Below, piece by piece: positions 54,586-63,045 of a stretch of 64,000 nt of DNA. Under the pieces are notes generated by a model that was not told where the DNA came from, did not search any database, and saw only the letters and a program-made list of their open reading frames with translations. A program made the position numbers and the translations under genes. Where the stretch lies: contig NZ_CP092915.1 in assembly GCF_022557175.1 (NCBI RefSeq), forward strand, positions 4,774,001 to 4,838,000, read 5' to 3'. This stretch comes from Mycolicibacterium sp. YH-1. Lineage in GTDB: Bacteria; Actinomycetota; Actinomycetes; Mycobacteriales; Mycobacteriaceae. Position 1 is the stretch's first letter, and each line of letters opens with the position of its first letter.

Positions 54586-55290
54586 ATGACGGCGATGAAG
54601 ACCACGCTGATCGCATTGGCGACGGTCATGGGGTTGACCGCATGCTCGGCGGGCACGGACACGACCAGTACCGGTGCCTCGACAGTCACCGTGACCGCGC
54701 CGACGACGAGTACAGCGTCACCGCCGCCAACTGCGGTAAGCGAGCCGTCATCGACTGCGGCGAGCCCCAGCGCCGACAGCAACGACTGTGAACTCAACCC
54801 GTCAGACGCCCCGGTCGAGACGGCCGACCCCTACCAATGGGTTCCGCAGATCGGCCGAGTGTCGGTCACGATGAGCGGATTGCCCTCGGGCACCATCAAA
54901 CCCGGCGATCCGCCGGTCGTGGTTGATGTGACGGCCTGCAATGACTCACCCGTCTCCTACTCGGAGGTCGGTGTCGTGGTTGTGCTCGACCACTGCAGCT
55001 GCGCACCGGGCCCATTGGAGATTCCCGTGGGCACCGTCGAGTACTTCGACCGGGCCACCGGTGGCTGGACCCAGGTCGACCATCCGGCCGCGGGTACGGG
55101 CATGGACTACCTCGGGCAGTTCGCCAACGCGCAGGAGCTGTCCAAGGGCCAGGCCTTCACGGTTCGGTACCGGATCGCGCTCGACACGTCCATGACTGCC
55201 GGCCAGGGCGGAGTGTCGGCCGCTGTCGTCACGCCGTACCCGCTGAACCAGATCGGCTCGGCGAATCTGCCCTTCACCGTCGTGCAGTAG
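54586..55290 (+). CDS. Putative lipoprotein, unknown function
   Basis: This 234-residue protein has a lipoprotein signal (LIALATVMGLTACSAG, lipobox LTAC), a Thr/Ser/Pro-rich linker of about 50 residues and a beta-rich domain with four Cys (VTACNDSPV, LDHCSCAPG) and a C-terminal LPFTVVQ. The domain resembles an immunoglobulin-like (DUF4352-type) fold, which is inference. ATG 54586 has GGAGG upstream; ATG 54595 (MKTTLIALA) is an alternative. It converges on a PknH-domain lipoprotein gene. Confidence 0.75.
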   Translation: MTAMKTTLIALATVMGLTACSAGTDTTSTGASTVTVTAPTTSTASPPPTAVSEPSSTAASPSADSNDCELNPSDAPVETADPYQWVPQIGRVSVTMSGLPSGTIKPGDPPVVVDVTACNDSPVSYSEVGVVVVLDHCSCAPGPLEIPVGTVEYFDRATGGWTQVDHPAAGTGMDYLGQFANAQELSKGQAFTVRYRIALDTSMTAGQGGVSAAVVTPYPLNQIGSANLPFTVVQ

Positions 55291-55313
55291 CGACCGTGGC
55301 CGCTGAGTCATTG

Positions 55314-55997
55314 CTACCACCGCGAAGTCACATCGTCGGCGATCTGGCCTGCGATCTTCGACGCCGAGTCAGCTGGGTTGGCGCTGCACGTGTTGATGTC
55401 GACGATGATGTTGTTTCGCAACGCCAGCGCGCGTCCGCAGGCCCAGCCGGGGCTACCGGCGTCCTGTTCGGTCGCAATCGCGCTTAGTGCTGCGTCGATG
55501 TTCGAGATCTGTCCCACGACCCAGTGCGTGCCGCTCTGTGCGTGGGTGTACTCGTGGCAGGCCGGCCACTGCTGAGCCGAGGTGTCGAAGAACGCGCCCG
55601 CCACCTCCCTGGTCGGAAACAGCACCACGGCCTGCTTGAGATAGTGCGTGAAGGCATCGCCGTTGTTGAGGCTCTCGTCGCGCTCGGACCAGTAACCGCT
55701 GTTGCCGTAAACGGCAGCCTCTGCCGCACCATCGATGGCGAGACATTCCGGCGGCGACATGGTGGCACTGTTGTCCGCCATCGCGGACTGGCTCTCCGTG
55801 ACCGCCATCCCGGACGTCGCCATAGCCGCATTGACCTGGTCGGGGCTCAGCAACAAGCTGGCTAGTTCCCGCTCGACCAGAGGACGCGGAATCCTCGACC
55901 GGGTCGGTGTAGGCGACTCGGCACTACCCGTACTCACACACCCCGCGGCAAGAACACAGATGACTGCTGCTGCGAGTGTGACCGTTGACCGTCGCAT
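55314..55997 (-). CDS. PknH-type sensor-domain lipoprotein
   Basis: This 227-residue lipoprotein (lipobox LAAGC after TVTLAAAVICV) has a PknH-like extracellular sensor domain: LASLLLSPDQVNAAMATSGM, MSPPECLAIDGAAEAAVYGNSGY, QAVVLFPTREVAGAFFDTSAQQW and CGRALALRNNIIVDINTC. The fold is found in LpqQ/LppH/LprH-type mycobacterial proteins and in PknH itself, with conserved disulfides. ATG 55997 is used; the longer frame has no signal peptide. Confidence 0.85.
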   Translation of the reverse strand: MRRSTVTLAAAVICVLAAGCVSTGSAESPTPTRSRIPRPLVERELASLLLSPDQVNAAMATSGMAVTESQSAMADNSATMSPPECLAIDGAAEAAVYGNSGYWSERDESLNNGDAFTHYLKQAVVLFPTREVAGAFFDTSAQQWPACHEYTHAQSGTHWVVGQISNIDAALSAIATEQDAGSPGWACGRALALRNNIIVDINTCSANPADSASKIAGQIADDVTSRW

Positions 55998-56189
55998 GTG
56001 AAGCTCCCCCTTCGAGCCGAGACCAGACCTTTCAACGTGGCGCGACTCCCCCCGGAGCGCGTCTATAGAAAAATGGTGCAGCAGTGTCGCCGACACCATC
56101 CGAATATTGCTGGTGTTTCGTGATCACAATGAGCCGCGCTTCTTGATAACGATTGGTGGGTCGCGCCCTCCGCCTGCGTTTTCCATCGC

Positions 56190-56906
56190 TCAGAAGTACG
56201 TCGTGGCCGTCGTGCTGGTTCCGTTGTCACATGTGATCGTGACGGTCCAGTCCCGGAATCGCGGAACCGCGGGGACGATCCTCAAGTCGTAACTGCCGTT
56301 CGCCGGTAGGGCGAAGCTGCGGTCGAAGTTGTCCGTCGTATAGGTGCACTGCGACGAGACTCCACTGCGGTCGGTGATGTGAGCCACCAGACCGCCCACG
56401 ACCGTGTCGAACGAGACCGTCGGCCCCTGCAGCGGCGCGGGCGGCGGCGGTTCGTTCGACGGTGGCGGGGTGGCTCCGCTGGCGCAGCCCGAGACGATGA
56501 CCTTCGCGCCCTGCTGGTTCTGCAGCATGCCCTTGGCCTTGCTCTGGGCGGCGGTTAGCGACGGGTCAGATGCTCCCGTCATCTCGCCGAAGTCATTCGA
56601 GGCGGCCGCGGCGCATTCGTTCTTGGCGATCACCTGAGTCACGCAGTGGCCCCCGCCGTTGTTCGAGCAGTTCGTCAGCGCCCCCGTGCCGGCCTGATCC
56701 TGCGTGGCACTGATCGCCGACCCGCCAGCCATCGTGACGGGAGGATTCTCGTTGATGAATCCGAGGGCCAACCCGATGTACTGGTCAGCCGCATGCGCCG
56801 GCGCGGGTGCGCCGACCATGCCGACGACGATCGCGATGGCGGCTAGCAGGGTGGCAGCAGTGGTCCGGCCTCGCCACAGAGCGCGGCCTTGGTAAGTGCT
56901 TGTCAT
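56190..56906 (-). CDS. Secreted DUF4189-like protein with C-terminal beta domain
   Basis: This 238-residue secreted protein has a signal peptide (TLLAAIAIVVGMVGAPAPAHA), a DUF4189-like domain (YIGLALGFINENPP, CVTQVIAKNECAAAASNDFG, KAKGMLQNQQGAKVIVSGCA), a Pro-rich linker and a C-terminal domain (GPTVSFDTVVGGLVAHITDRSGVSSQCTY) resembling those found after Pro-rich linkers in other mycobacterial exported proteins. ATG 56906 has AGGA upstream. Function unknown. Confidence 0.78.
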   Translation of the reverse strand: MTSTYQGRALWRGRTTAATLLAAIAIVVGMVGAPAPAHAADQYIGLALGFINENPPVTMAGGSAISATQDQAGTGALTNCSNNGGGHCVTQVIAKNECAAAASNDFGEMTGASDPSLTAAQSKAKGMLQNQQGAKVIVSGCASGATPPPSNEPPPPAPLQGPTVSFDTVVGGLVAHITDRSGVSSQCTYTTDNFDRSFALPANGSYDLRIVPAVPRFRDWTVTITCDNGTSTTATTYF

Positions 56907-57132
56907 GGTTTGTCCTGTGTGATCGCTGCCCCGGGGCCGCACTCAGGAGTTGGAAACTGCGCACCGCCCAGACGAGGCATGGTTTCGTCGACTGATCGCT
57001 TGCCCCTTCCTCATCGGTGGTGCATCTGCTTGTTGACTATTCGCGCCTTCGCCGGCTCGTTCACCAGTTCCGCAATAGTCGGGCACGGTCATCGATACCG
57101 TGGACAGTGGTGGACCAACGAGAGGAATCACC

Positions 57133-57243
57133 ATGGCCGATCCGAAGCAGGGCACATACGACCCCAAGAAGGGCGGCAAGTTCGAGCCGACCACCAAGGC
57201 CACGCCGCCGCCACCCCCGAGGCCAGGGCACAAGAACAAGTAA
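57133..57243 (+). CDS. 36-residue Pro/Lys-rich microprotein
   Basis: A short frame reads MADPKQGTYDPKKGGKFEPT, then ends with PPPPPRPGHKNK. It has GAGAGGA 6 bases before the ATG, GC-rich third positions and a TAA stop, and lies alone between convergent and divergent neighbours. Composition (Pro, Lys, Gly, Thr) suggests a disordered, basic, cytosolic peptide. I do not recognise it. Confidence 0.55.
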   Translation: MADPKQGTYDPKKGGKFEPTTKATPPPPPRPGHKNK

Positions 57244-57268
57244 CCACAGCTCAGGACGACCTCCGCTT

Positions 57269-57306
57269 CCTGGCGCGGCCAGGTTGCCGGATGGGGTGCG
57301 CCCCGG
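57269..57306. terminator. Possible bidirectional hairpin terminator
   Basis: CCTGGC-GCG-GCCAGG is followed by a second GC-rich hairpin containing GGGG-TGCG-CCCC, between the microprotein and the convergent minus-strand gene. There is no T-tract, so its role as a terminator is tentative. Confidence 0.35.
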
Positions 57307-57320
57307 CAGTGCAGGACGGC

Positions 57321-57965
57321 CTAGGCCACCGGCGGCGCACTGGCAGCGGGGCCCAACAGATCGGCGCTGGTGTTCGACGATGTGCGCCGCCACCGCCCGT
57401 ACAGCGGCAACTCACGCATCGACTCGCCCGCCGGCACCGACCAGCGTCGGGCAACGAAACGAATCATGGTCCGCACGTAGCGGGTCGTCTCGGAGTACCA
57501 CCGCCATTCGTAGAGGCGACCGGTCAGCAACCATTGCGCCAGCGCCTCGGACTCAACGCCCTGCAGATACGGCCGGACCCACGTCACCATCACCCACGCC
57601 CGCTCGGTCGCTTCGTGGGGAAGCCGGAACGTCCACTCGATCGGACTGTCACCGGCCGCCATGGTGTGCCGCAGCGCGGGCGGTTGCAACTCAGCACTCT
57701 CGCTCAGTTCCGGCACACCGAGCAGCTGCACTGTGACGTTGTGAAAGACGCCGGGCCCGCCCACCTCGAACCGCACGCGATGGAGGCCGCCGTGGGCGTC
57801 GGTGGAGTCGTCGCGGTCGGTGGAGAACGCCACCAGCCCGCCGACGGCGACATAGCGGGAGAACACCAACTGGCTTCCCACCATGAGGAACCGGCGCACC
57901 GCAAGCCCCACCGTCAACGTCGCGACTGTCACCGCGACGACACCCCACATCAGATCCACCCGCAC
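57321..57965 (-). CDS. Membrane-anchored hypothetical protein
   Basis: This 214-residue protein has one N-terminal helix (MWGVVAVTVATLTVGLAV) and a soluble domain with a beta-rich start (GGLHRVRFEVGGPGVFHNVTVQLLG), then EWTFRLPHEATERAWVMVTWVRPY. A Ser/Ala-rich C-terminus follows. I recognise no family. The start is probably GTG 57965, with GTG 57959 or ATG 57950 as options. Confidence 0.65.
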   Translation of the reverse strand: MRVDLMWGVVAVTVATLTVGLAVRRFLMVGSQLVFSRYVAVGGLVAFSTDRDDSTDAHGGLHRVRFEVGGPGVFHNVTVQLLGVPELSESAELQPPALRHTMAAGDSPIEWTFRLPHEATERAWVMVTWVRPYLQGVESEALAQWLLTGRLYEWRWYSETTRYVRTMIRFVARRWSVPAGESMRELPLYGRWRRTSSNTSADLLGPAASAPPVA

Positions 57966-58334
57966 AGATTGTCAGAGCATGAACCAGAACCGGTGGAAAC
58001 GCTCCGACACAGGCAAAGGCCAATGCCCGCGGCAAGGTCACAGGTGCTGCCGGTGGTGTTTTGCTACGTCCGTTCGCGGGCCTGATCTCCCGGCGACAGT
58101 GCCACCACCTACGTCCAACTCTGGAGCATGAACTGCACCCTTCCTGCTGCGACGAACCTCCCAAATCCCATGAATAACAACATTATTAGTCAATCCGTAG
58201 GAACAGCGACCGCTACGCAGGCCCTGCGGGCAACCGACGATCACCCGACTGCTGCTCGAAGCCCAACACCTCGCCATAACGCCACGGGGCCTTCTTGCCC
58301 TTGTCGAGGGCGATTGGTGCATCGCAGCATTGCG
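57966..58334. other. Intergenic region between divergent genes
   Basis: No gene or RNA is evident here. The only notable patch is an AT-rich stretch near 58172-58195 (aacaacattattagtcaat), unusual in this GC-rich DNA, that could carry promoter elements. Frames open through it lack mycobacterial codon bias. Confidence 0.5.
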
Positions 58335-59414
58335 ATGTGGATTAGCGTTGTGGGTGTGACCAAGGAAGCCGTCGGCCGAACAACGTTCCCCGACATCAGC
58401 TCGCGCGCGTGGGAGCACCCCGCGGACCGGACCGCGCTCACGGCGTTGCGTCGGCTCAAGGGATTCGATCAGATCCTCAAGGTGCTGTCGGGCATGCTGC
58501 GAGAACGCCAGCACCGGCTCCTGTACTTGGCAAGCGCTGCACGCGTGGGACCGCGCCAGTTCGCCGATCGCGACGTGATACTGCAGGAGTGTGTCTCAGT
58601 GCTGGACGCGCCAGTCAAACCAGAGCTGTTCGTGGTGCAGTCGCCGACCGTCAACGCGTACACAATCGGGATGGAGCAGCCGTTCATCGTACTCACATCG
58701 GGGATGTGCGACTTGATGAGCGAAGCCGAAATGCGTTTCGTCATCGGGCACGAACTCGGCCACGCCCTCAGCGGGCATGCCGTGTATCGGACCATGCTGA
58801 TGCACCTCATGCGACTGTCGTCGGCACTTGGCTTCCTACCTGTCGGCGGCTGGGCGTTGCGTGCCATCGTCGCCGCGCTCATGGAGTGGCAGCGAAAGTC
58901 GGAGCTGTCCGGTGACCGCGCCGGCCTGTTGTGCGGGCAGGACTTCGATGCCGGCATCCGGGTGCAACTGAAGCTGGCTGGAGGCGGCCGGCTCGACAAG
59001 ATGGACTCGCAGGCCTTCCTTGCCCAAGCCGCCGAGTACGACCGCAGCGGCGACATGCGCGACGGAGTGCTCAAGCTGCTCAACCTCGAGCTTCAGACCC
59101 ATCCGTTCTCGGTGCTTAGGGCCGCCGCACTGACGAAGTGGGTCGACTCCGGAGGATACGGCGCAATCCTGGCCGGGGACTATCCCGTGCGGTCGAACGA
59201 CGAAGACCATTCCTGGAGTGACGATGTAGCCGCGGCCGCCCGGGTGTACCGCGATGGCTTCGACCAGTCCGATGATCCGTTGATTCGCGGACTGCGAGAT
59301 GGGTTGTCGGGCGTCGTCGACGGAGTGGGGCGCGCTGCCACAAATGCCGCAGACACGCTGGGGCGCAAGATCACCGATTGGCGCCGCGGCAGCAGCGACA
59401 GCCCCGAGCAGTGA
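58335..59414 (+). CDS. M48-family zinc metallopeptidase (HtpX-like)
   Basis: This 359-residue M48 peptidase has the zinc motif HELGH in MRFVIGHELGHALSGHAVY, with the third ligand region WQRKSELSGDRAGLL. N-terminal strands (ELFVVQSPTVNAYTIGMEQPFIVL) match HtpX-type proteases; a hydrophobic stretch (LGFLPVGGWALRAIVAALM) lies between the motifs. The C-terminus (SDDPLIRGLRDGLSGVVDGV) is a non-catalytic extension. The start is uncertain: ATG 58335, GTG 58350 or GTG 58356, none with a strong Shine-Dalgarno. Confidence 0.85.
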   Translation: MWISVVGVTKEAVGRTTFPDISSRAWEHPADRTALTALRRLKGFDQILKVLSGMLRERQHRLLYLASAARVGPRQFADRDVILQECVSVLDAPVKPELFVVQSPTVNAYTIGMEQPFIVLTSGMCDLMSEAEMRFVIGHELGHALSGHAVYRTMLMHLMRLSSALGFLPVGGWALRAIVAALMEWQRKSELSGDRAGLLCGQDFDAGIRVQLKLAGGGRLDKMDSQAFLAQAAEYDRSGDMRDGVLKLLNLELQTHPFSVLRAAALTKWVDSGGYGAILAGDYPVRSNDEDHSWSDDVAAAARVYRDGFDQSDDPLIRGLRDGLSGVVDGVGRAATNAADTLGRKITDWRRGSSDSPEQ

Positions 59415-59500
59415 CTGCGAATCAGCGTTTGGTCACGCGCGGTCTTCGAACTTGCTGGGCCAGGGACGAAATGGCGCCCGCCTGGCATTGCGTCGCGCGG

Positions 59501-59665
59501 TCACCAACCCGGCACGATCGTCACCGGAATGCCTTGTGACTCCCATAGTGCGATCACTTCGGGGTTGTCGTCGATCGCCCCTCGGATGTCGTAGTGCCGG
59601 CGCAGGTACCGCAGGATCTCCAGTTTCACGATGCGATCAGAACGTCGGTCGCCCGTCATCGCCAT
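59501..59665 (-). CDS. Small ORF like the C-terminus of a HAD/PNKP-type phosphatase
   Basis: This 54-residue frame reads RIVKLEILRYLRRHYDIRGA, IDDNPEVIALWESQGIPVTI and VPGW. The IDDNPEVIALW and GIPVTIVPGW blocks look like the last strand-helix of HAD-fold polynucleotide phosphatases often seen in mycobacteriophages. AAGGGG lies before ATG 59665 (MAMTG). The catalytic half is absent, so it is a fragment or a very small standalone protein. It lies beside other phage-like genes. Confidence 0.55.
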   Translation of the reverse strand: MAMTGDRRSDRIVKLEILRYLRRHYDIRGAIDDNPEVIALWESQGIPVTIVPGW

Positions 59666-59689
59666 CGCACCCCTTCGGCTGCTGGACGA

Positions 59690-59935
59690 TCAGCCCATGT
59701 CGTCGAAGTCGTGCGACTCTGTCGCTGCACGATTCTCACGCTCGGCCACCTGCTCCGGCGTCTGACAATCCGGGCAGATCACCTGAAACGTGCGCCCCTG
59801 AAAGGTCTGCGCCAACCAATCGCTGCGCTCATCCGGGTCGGCAGGGTACGGCCGTTTGCACTTGCCGCACGTGCTCAGATGGTGCAGAAGCGCCAACCTG
59901 AGCCCCCGCAGGAACACTCGGCTCTGCTTACTCAT
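59690..59935 (-). CDS. Small zinc-finger-like phage protein
   Basis: This 81-residue protein has two CxxC pairs (CGKCKRPYP and CPDCQTPEQV) about 33 residues apart, with WLAQTFQGRTFQVI between them, so it probably binds one zinc ion. Such short zinc-ribbon proteins are common in mycobacteriophages and integrated elements. ATG 59935 (MSKQSRVF) overlaps the preceding frame. Its function is unknown. Confidence 0.6.
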   Translation of the reverse strand: MSKQSRVFLRGLRLALLHHLSTCGKCKRPYPADPDERSDWLAQTFQGRTFQVICPDCQTPEQVAERENRAATESHDFDDMG

Positions 59936-60095
59936 CGCCACCCTCCCCATTGCCAGCCGCCAGGGCACGCACCTTGTAGACCGTAGCCCGCGACGCCCCG
60001 AACTCATGGGCAAAATCCGTCGCCGACTCGCCGTGCGTGAGGAACCCATGCTCATGGCGATCGCCCTCACCGCGTTGCTTGTCGTCTTCACGTAG
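59928..60095 (-). pseudogene. Truncated helix-turn-helix gene of phage type
   Basis: The frame reads REDDKQRGEGDRHEHGFLTH, then ESATDFAHEFGASRATVYKV and RALAAGNGEGGDE. The middle is a helix-turn-helix (DFAHEFGASRATVYKVRAL). No ATG, GTG or TTG precedes the domain in this frame, and the reading frame further upstream (toward 60296) is not protein-like. This is a 5'-truncated regulator or recombinase-associated gene that overlaps the zinc-finger ORF by 8 bases. Confidence 0.5.
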
Positions 60096-60241
60096 TAAGA
60101 GACGTGAAAAAAGTAGGACCCGGGAATCGAAACCGGTACGAATTTCGCGCGGCGATGAACACCACGGTGGCGCGACACGCTCCGCAGGCGGACACCGACT
60201 GACAACGACAGCGGGCCACGGCTTTCGCCGGCCCGCGAGCG

Positions 60242-61108
60242 TCACGGCAACCCGGTCGCCAACGACGGATCGAATCCCGGCGCCGACTCGTCCCACCCCG
60301 GCGGCATGTGGTCGGAGCCCCGCGGCTGCGACGCGTAGATCGGCACCTGAGGAGCGGGCCCCGGCAGCGACGTGTCATACCCCGGCAGCTGTCCGTAACC
60401 CGTCGGCGGTCCGATACCGGGGGCCACCTGGTCCGTGCCGGCCAACAACTTGGACGCCACGAAAGCGGCTGCCTGCGTGGTGTACCCGGGCACATAGCCG
60501 TCGGTGTGACCGCTCCACTCGTTGCCGGGCCCTGCGTGACAGATCGGATCGGCGGGGTTACAGAGGTCGATCCCCTTCCCAGCGAACATCTCGGACTGGG
60601 AAGGCAGCTTCGTGCCCGAGCGGTTCGCGACGTTGCCGAAGGTGGCGATCGCCGCGACGTTGGTCGCGAACGAAGAAGGCAGAGAAGCGCCCCACGCAAT
60701 CCCGACGATGGGATTGCCGGCGACGATGTTGATGACGTTCGCCCCCTGCGAGTATCCGCCCAACACGATCTTGGTGTCGGGGCACGATGTCGCCGTGGCT
60801 TTGATGCGCTTGATCGCGTCCTTGGCGCCGTCCCCGCTGCCCAGCTGCAGCTTGCCCGCGTCGTAGTCCACCGCGTAAGTCGCGATGTTCAGGCCGACGG
60901 CCTGCTCGCGCAACGCGTCGACGAAGGCGTTGCCAACGGCGCCCATGCCCTTCGGCTCGTCGGTGCCCCGTGCGAAAACCACCTCGGCGTCGGCGCAGTC
61001 GGCGGCGGCCGCAAGCGGCACGCCGTTCGGAGTCCACAGCTGAACGGCGGCGATGCTGAGCGCGGCAGCGCCGCGGCCGACCCAGCGACCCGCCGATCGC
61101 AGGCCCAT
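60242..61108 (-). CDS. Cutinase-like secreted esterase (Culp family)
   Basis: This 288-residue secreted serine esterase of the mycobacterial cutinase-like family has a signal peptide (GAAALSIAAVQLWTPNGVPLAAA), N-terminal CADAEVVFARGTDEPKGMG, nucleophile GGYSQGANV, and the acid and His in NPADPICHAGPGNEWSGHTDGYVPGY. The last 60 residues are Pro/Gly-rich (PPTGYGQLPGYDTSLPGPAP). Such enzymes cleave lipid esters. I use ATG 61108; ATG 61141 gives 11 more residues and neither has a clear Shine-Dalgarno. It lies between phage-like remnants and ssrA. Confidence 0.9.
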   Translation of the reverse strand: MGLRSAGRWVGRGAAALSIAAVQLWTPNGVPLAAAADCADAEVVFARGTDEPKGMGAVGNAFVDALREQAVGLNIATYAVDYDAGKLQLGSGDGAKDAIKRIKATATSCPDTKIVLGGYSQGANVINIVAGNPIVGIAWGASLPSSFATNVAAIATFGNVANRSGTKLPSQSEMFAGKGIDLCNPADPICHAGPGNEWSGHTDGYVPGYTTQAAAFVASKLLAGTDQVAPGIGPPTGYGQLPGYDTSLPGPAPQVPIYASQPRGSDHMPPGWDESAPGFDPSLATGLP

Positions 61109-61257
61109 CGCGCGCGAGCTACGCCCACAATGAGGAGACATGTCTCGAATTTATCGCTTCGCAAGGAGAAACGCACAAGCCGTGGCTTTTCAGCGAAGTT
61201 CGAGGGCGGCGCTTTGGCGCCCGCCCGACATGCGTGCTCGCGCGGCGACGTCAACGA

Positions 61258-61289
61258 GAGCGGGCCAGAGCTTTCGCTCTGGCCCGCTC
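61258..61289 (-). terminator. Hairpin terminator after ssrA
   Basis: A perfect 13-bp stem GAGCGGGCCAGAG / CTCTGGCCCGCTC with a 6-base loop lies 6 bp beyond the tmRNA 3' end. It lacks a T-tract, as is usual in mycobacterial hairpin terminators. Confidence 0.75.
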
Positions 61290-61295
61290 GTCCGG

Positions 61296-61661
61296 TGGAG
61301 CTGCCGGGAATCGAACCCGGGTCCTACGGCATTCCCTCAAGGCTTCTCCGTGCGCAGTTCGCTATGTCTCTACTTGGATCTCTCAGTCACGCGAACAAGC
61401 TGAGATGACGATCCCAGTCGCTGTTTGATGTCCCCGTACTCCCCGCGACCGGGCGTATGGGTTTGTCCCTCTTGCTGATGCCAGGGTCCGGGCCGAGGGC
61501 GCTCCCGGTCTGACAGACACGCAGTCGCTTAGGCAGCGAGTGCGTAGTCGCGCTGATTGGAATCGGCGCTTAATTGGTTGCAACGACGCTTACGGTGGTC
61601 AATTGCCTGCACCGGCACGCTTCCCTTGATTCGATGCGCGAAGTCGAAACCGTTCAGCCCC
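61296..61661 (-). ncRNA. ssrA: Transfer-messenger RNA (tmRNA)
   Basis: The 366-nt RNA starts GGGGCTGAACGGTTTCGACT and ends with the tRNA-like T-arm CCGGGTTCGATTCCCGG followed by CAGCTCC and discriminator A. The acceptor ends GGGGCTG and CAGCTCC pair. The tag reading frame at 61532-61567 encodes ADSNQRDYALAA followed by TAA, the known mycobacterial tag. It rescues stalled ribosomes together with SmpB, encoded 1.4 kb upstream on the same strand. Confidence 0.96.
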
Positions 61662-61777
61662 TCGCATCCCAGCCGAGTTTCGGCCGGACATCCCATCATA
61701 CCGAGCGCTACGACAACAGCCAACGTGTTTAGGTTCCGGTCCGATCACGTAGTCGGGCTGAGGACCATTCGCCGCCC

Positions 61778-61783
61778 TAGAAT
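61778..61783 (+). promoter_or_regulatory. -10 element of a leaderless promoter
   Basis: TAGAAT ends seven bases before ATG 61791, so transcription should start at or next to the A of the start codon. No Shine-Dalgarno is present, consistent with leaderless translation, which is common in mycobacteria. Confidence 0.6.
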
Positions 61784-61790
61784 GGGCCGC

Positions 61791-62135
61791 ATGGTGCACT
61801 CGCTGATCCCGTCAAAACGACTCATGCTCACCGGTGGACTCGCGCTGGCCGCCCTCGCGGTGCCGGCCATCATGGCCACGACGGCCGTGTCCACTCCCCT
61901 CGCGGCGTGCACCAGCGGTGAGGAGTCCGACGTGTTCACCACGACGTGCGTGCCGTACCTGGTGCCGACCTCGAACCAGGGCTTCACCTCAACCGCCGCC
62001 AATCCTGACATCCCCGAGATCGACGGCATCCCGGCCACCGGGGCCAACAGCGGAAGCGTCATCGGGTTGGAAGAGGACCAGCAGGCCGAGGGACCACAGC
62101 CGATTCCGCGCTCGACCTTCAGCTCCAGCCCGTAA
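61791..62135 (+). CDS. Small secreted protein, unknown function
   Basis: This 114-residue protein starts MVHSLIPSKRLMLTGGLALA with a signal peptide ending near STPLAACTSG. The mature region has two Cys (AACTSGEESDVFTTTCVPYL) and acidic, Pro-rich low-complexity sequence (DIPEIDGIPATGANSGS). Exported and probably disordered; function unknown. It is divergent from ssrA and convergent with the mycothiol-family gene. Confidence 0.75.
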   Translation: MVHSLIPSKRLMLTGGLALAALAVPAIMATTAVSTPLAACTSGEESDVFTTTCVPYLVPTSNQGFTSTAANPDIPEIDGIPATGANSGSVIGLEEDQQAEGPQPIPRSTFSSSP

Positions 62136-62147
62136 CCGGGCAGGCCG

Positions 62148-62999
62148 TTAGATCACGTAGTTCAGGTTGGCGACGATCCGTCGGCCGACTTCCTCGTCAC
62201 CGCGGTAGCTGATCTCCTGGGATCGTGCCGTCGTCATCGGCCGCCCGCCGCACAGCCTGGTGAACTGCAGCCCGTCCAACGTGATGGTCGTCGTCGGCTC
62301 CGCCCCGCCGAAGTCGTCGACCACCGCGGCCCTGCCGTCGACTGCCACCGCGATGCTGCGCGCCACCGGGCCGGTCAGTTCGATCGCCACCCGCGCGCCC
62401 TCGGGCGCCTTGCCGCGCTTTCCGACCACAAACGCCATGCTGCTTGTCATCTCGTCGAGCGCGAGGCGTGACGCGGGCCCGGCCAGGTCGGCGTCGGAGG
62501 CTGGGCGCGACAACGCGTCGCGAATATCGTGCTCGTGCATCCAGCAGTCGAAGATCCGGATGCGCATGAAGCGGCCGTAGGTGTCTGGCCCGGCGGGCGT
62601 GACCGACGGCGCGTTCCATTCCTCATCGCTCATCGCGGTCAACACCTCGCGGCGCTGCGCCGTCACGCTACGAAAGCGTTGCAGCACATCGGCGCCGGTC
62701 TCGCCGCTCAGGTGCTGCACCCAACACTCGTTCATCACACCGATCGGGTTCCGGACGTGCTCCAGTGTCGACACGTCGACGTCGGTCTCCGGTGTCGCGG
62801 TCCCGCGCAGCATCTCCTCGGTGCCGATCACATGTGCGACGACATCGTGGACACACCATCCCGGAAGTGACGTCGGCAGTCGCCACCCGTCATCGGGCAC
62901 GTCGGCCATCAGACGGTCGATGTCGTCCCAGGACGTGAAGAGGCCGTCGAGGACATCGTTCTTGTCGAGCACGGTCAGTGGACGTGAAGGGCTGTTCAC
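62148..62999 (-). CDS. Mycothiol-dependent maleylpyruvate isomerase-family protein
   Basis: This 283-residue DinB-like metalloprotein of the mycothiol-dependent group has metal-binding His in LPGWCVHDVVAHVIGTEEML and in DCWMHEHDIRDAL, with the C-terminal MDMPI_C domain (IELTGPVARSIAVAVDGR, FGGAEPTTTITLDG). Members use mycothiol as thiol cofactor; the substrate is unknown here. ATG 62999 gives the standard start. It lies upstream of ssrA and downstream of smpB. Confidence 0.87.
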   Translation of the reverse strand: MNSPSRPLTVLDKNDVLDGLFTSWDDIDRLMADVPDDGWRLPTSLPGWCVHDVVAHVIGTEEMLRGTATPETDVDVSTLEHVRNPIGVMNECWVQHLSGETGADVLQRFRSVTAQRREVLTAMSDEEWNAPSVTPAGPDTYGRFMRIRIFDCWMHEHDIRDALSRPASDADLAGPASRLALDEMTSSMAFVVGKRGKAPEGARVAIELTGPVARSIAVAVDGRAAVVDDFGGAEPTTTITLDGLQFTRLCGGRPMTTARSQEISYRGDEEVGRRIVANLNYVI

Positions 63000-63045
63000 C
63001 AGACGACCGTATCGCCCGCTGCGACCCGCACGGTGAGAATCCCGC

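Noticed and set aside
54586..55290. Naming this lipoprotein as a specific Lpp/Lpq gene
   Set aside because: The lipobox and fold are generic, and no residue pattern distinguishes one named mycobacterial lipoprotein.
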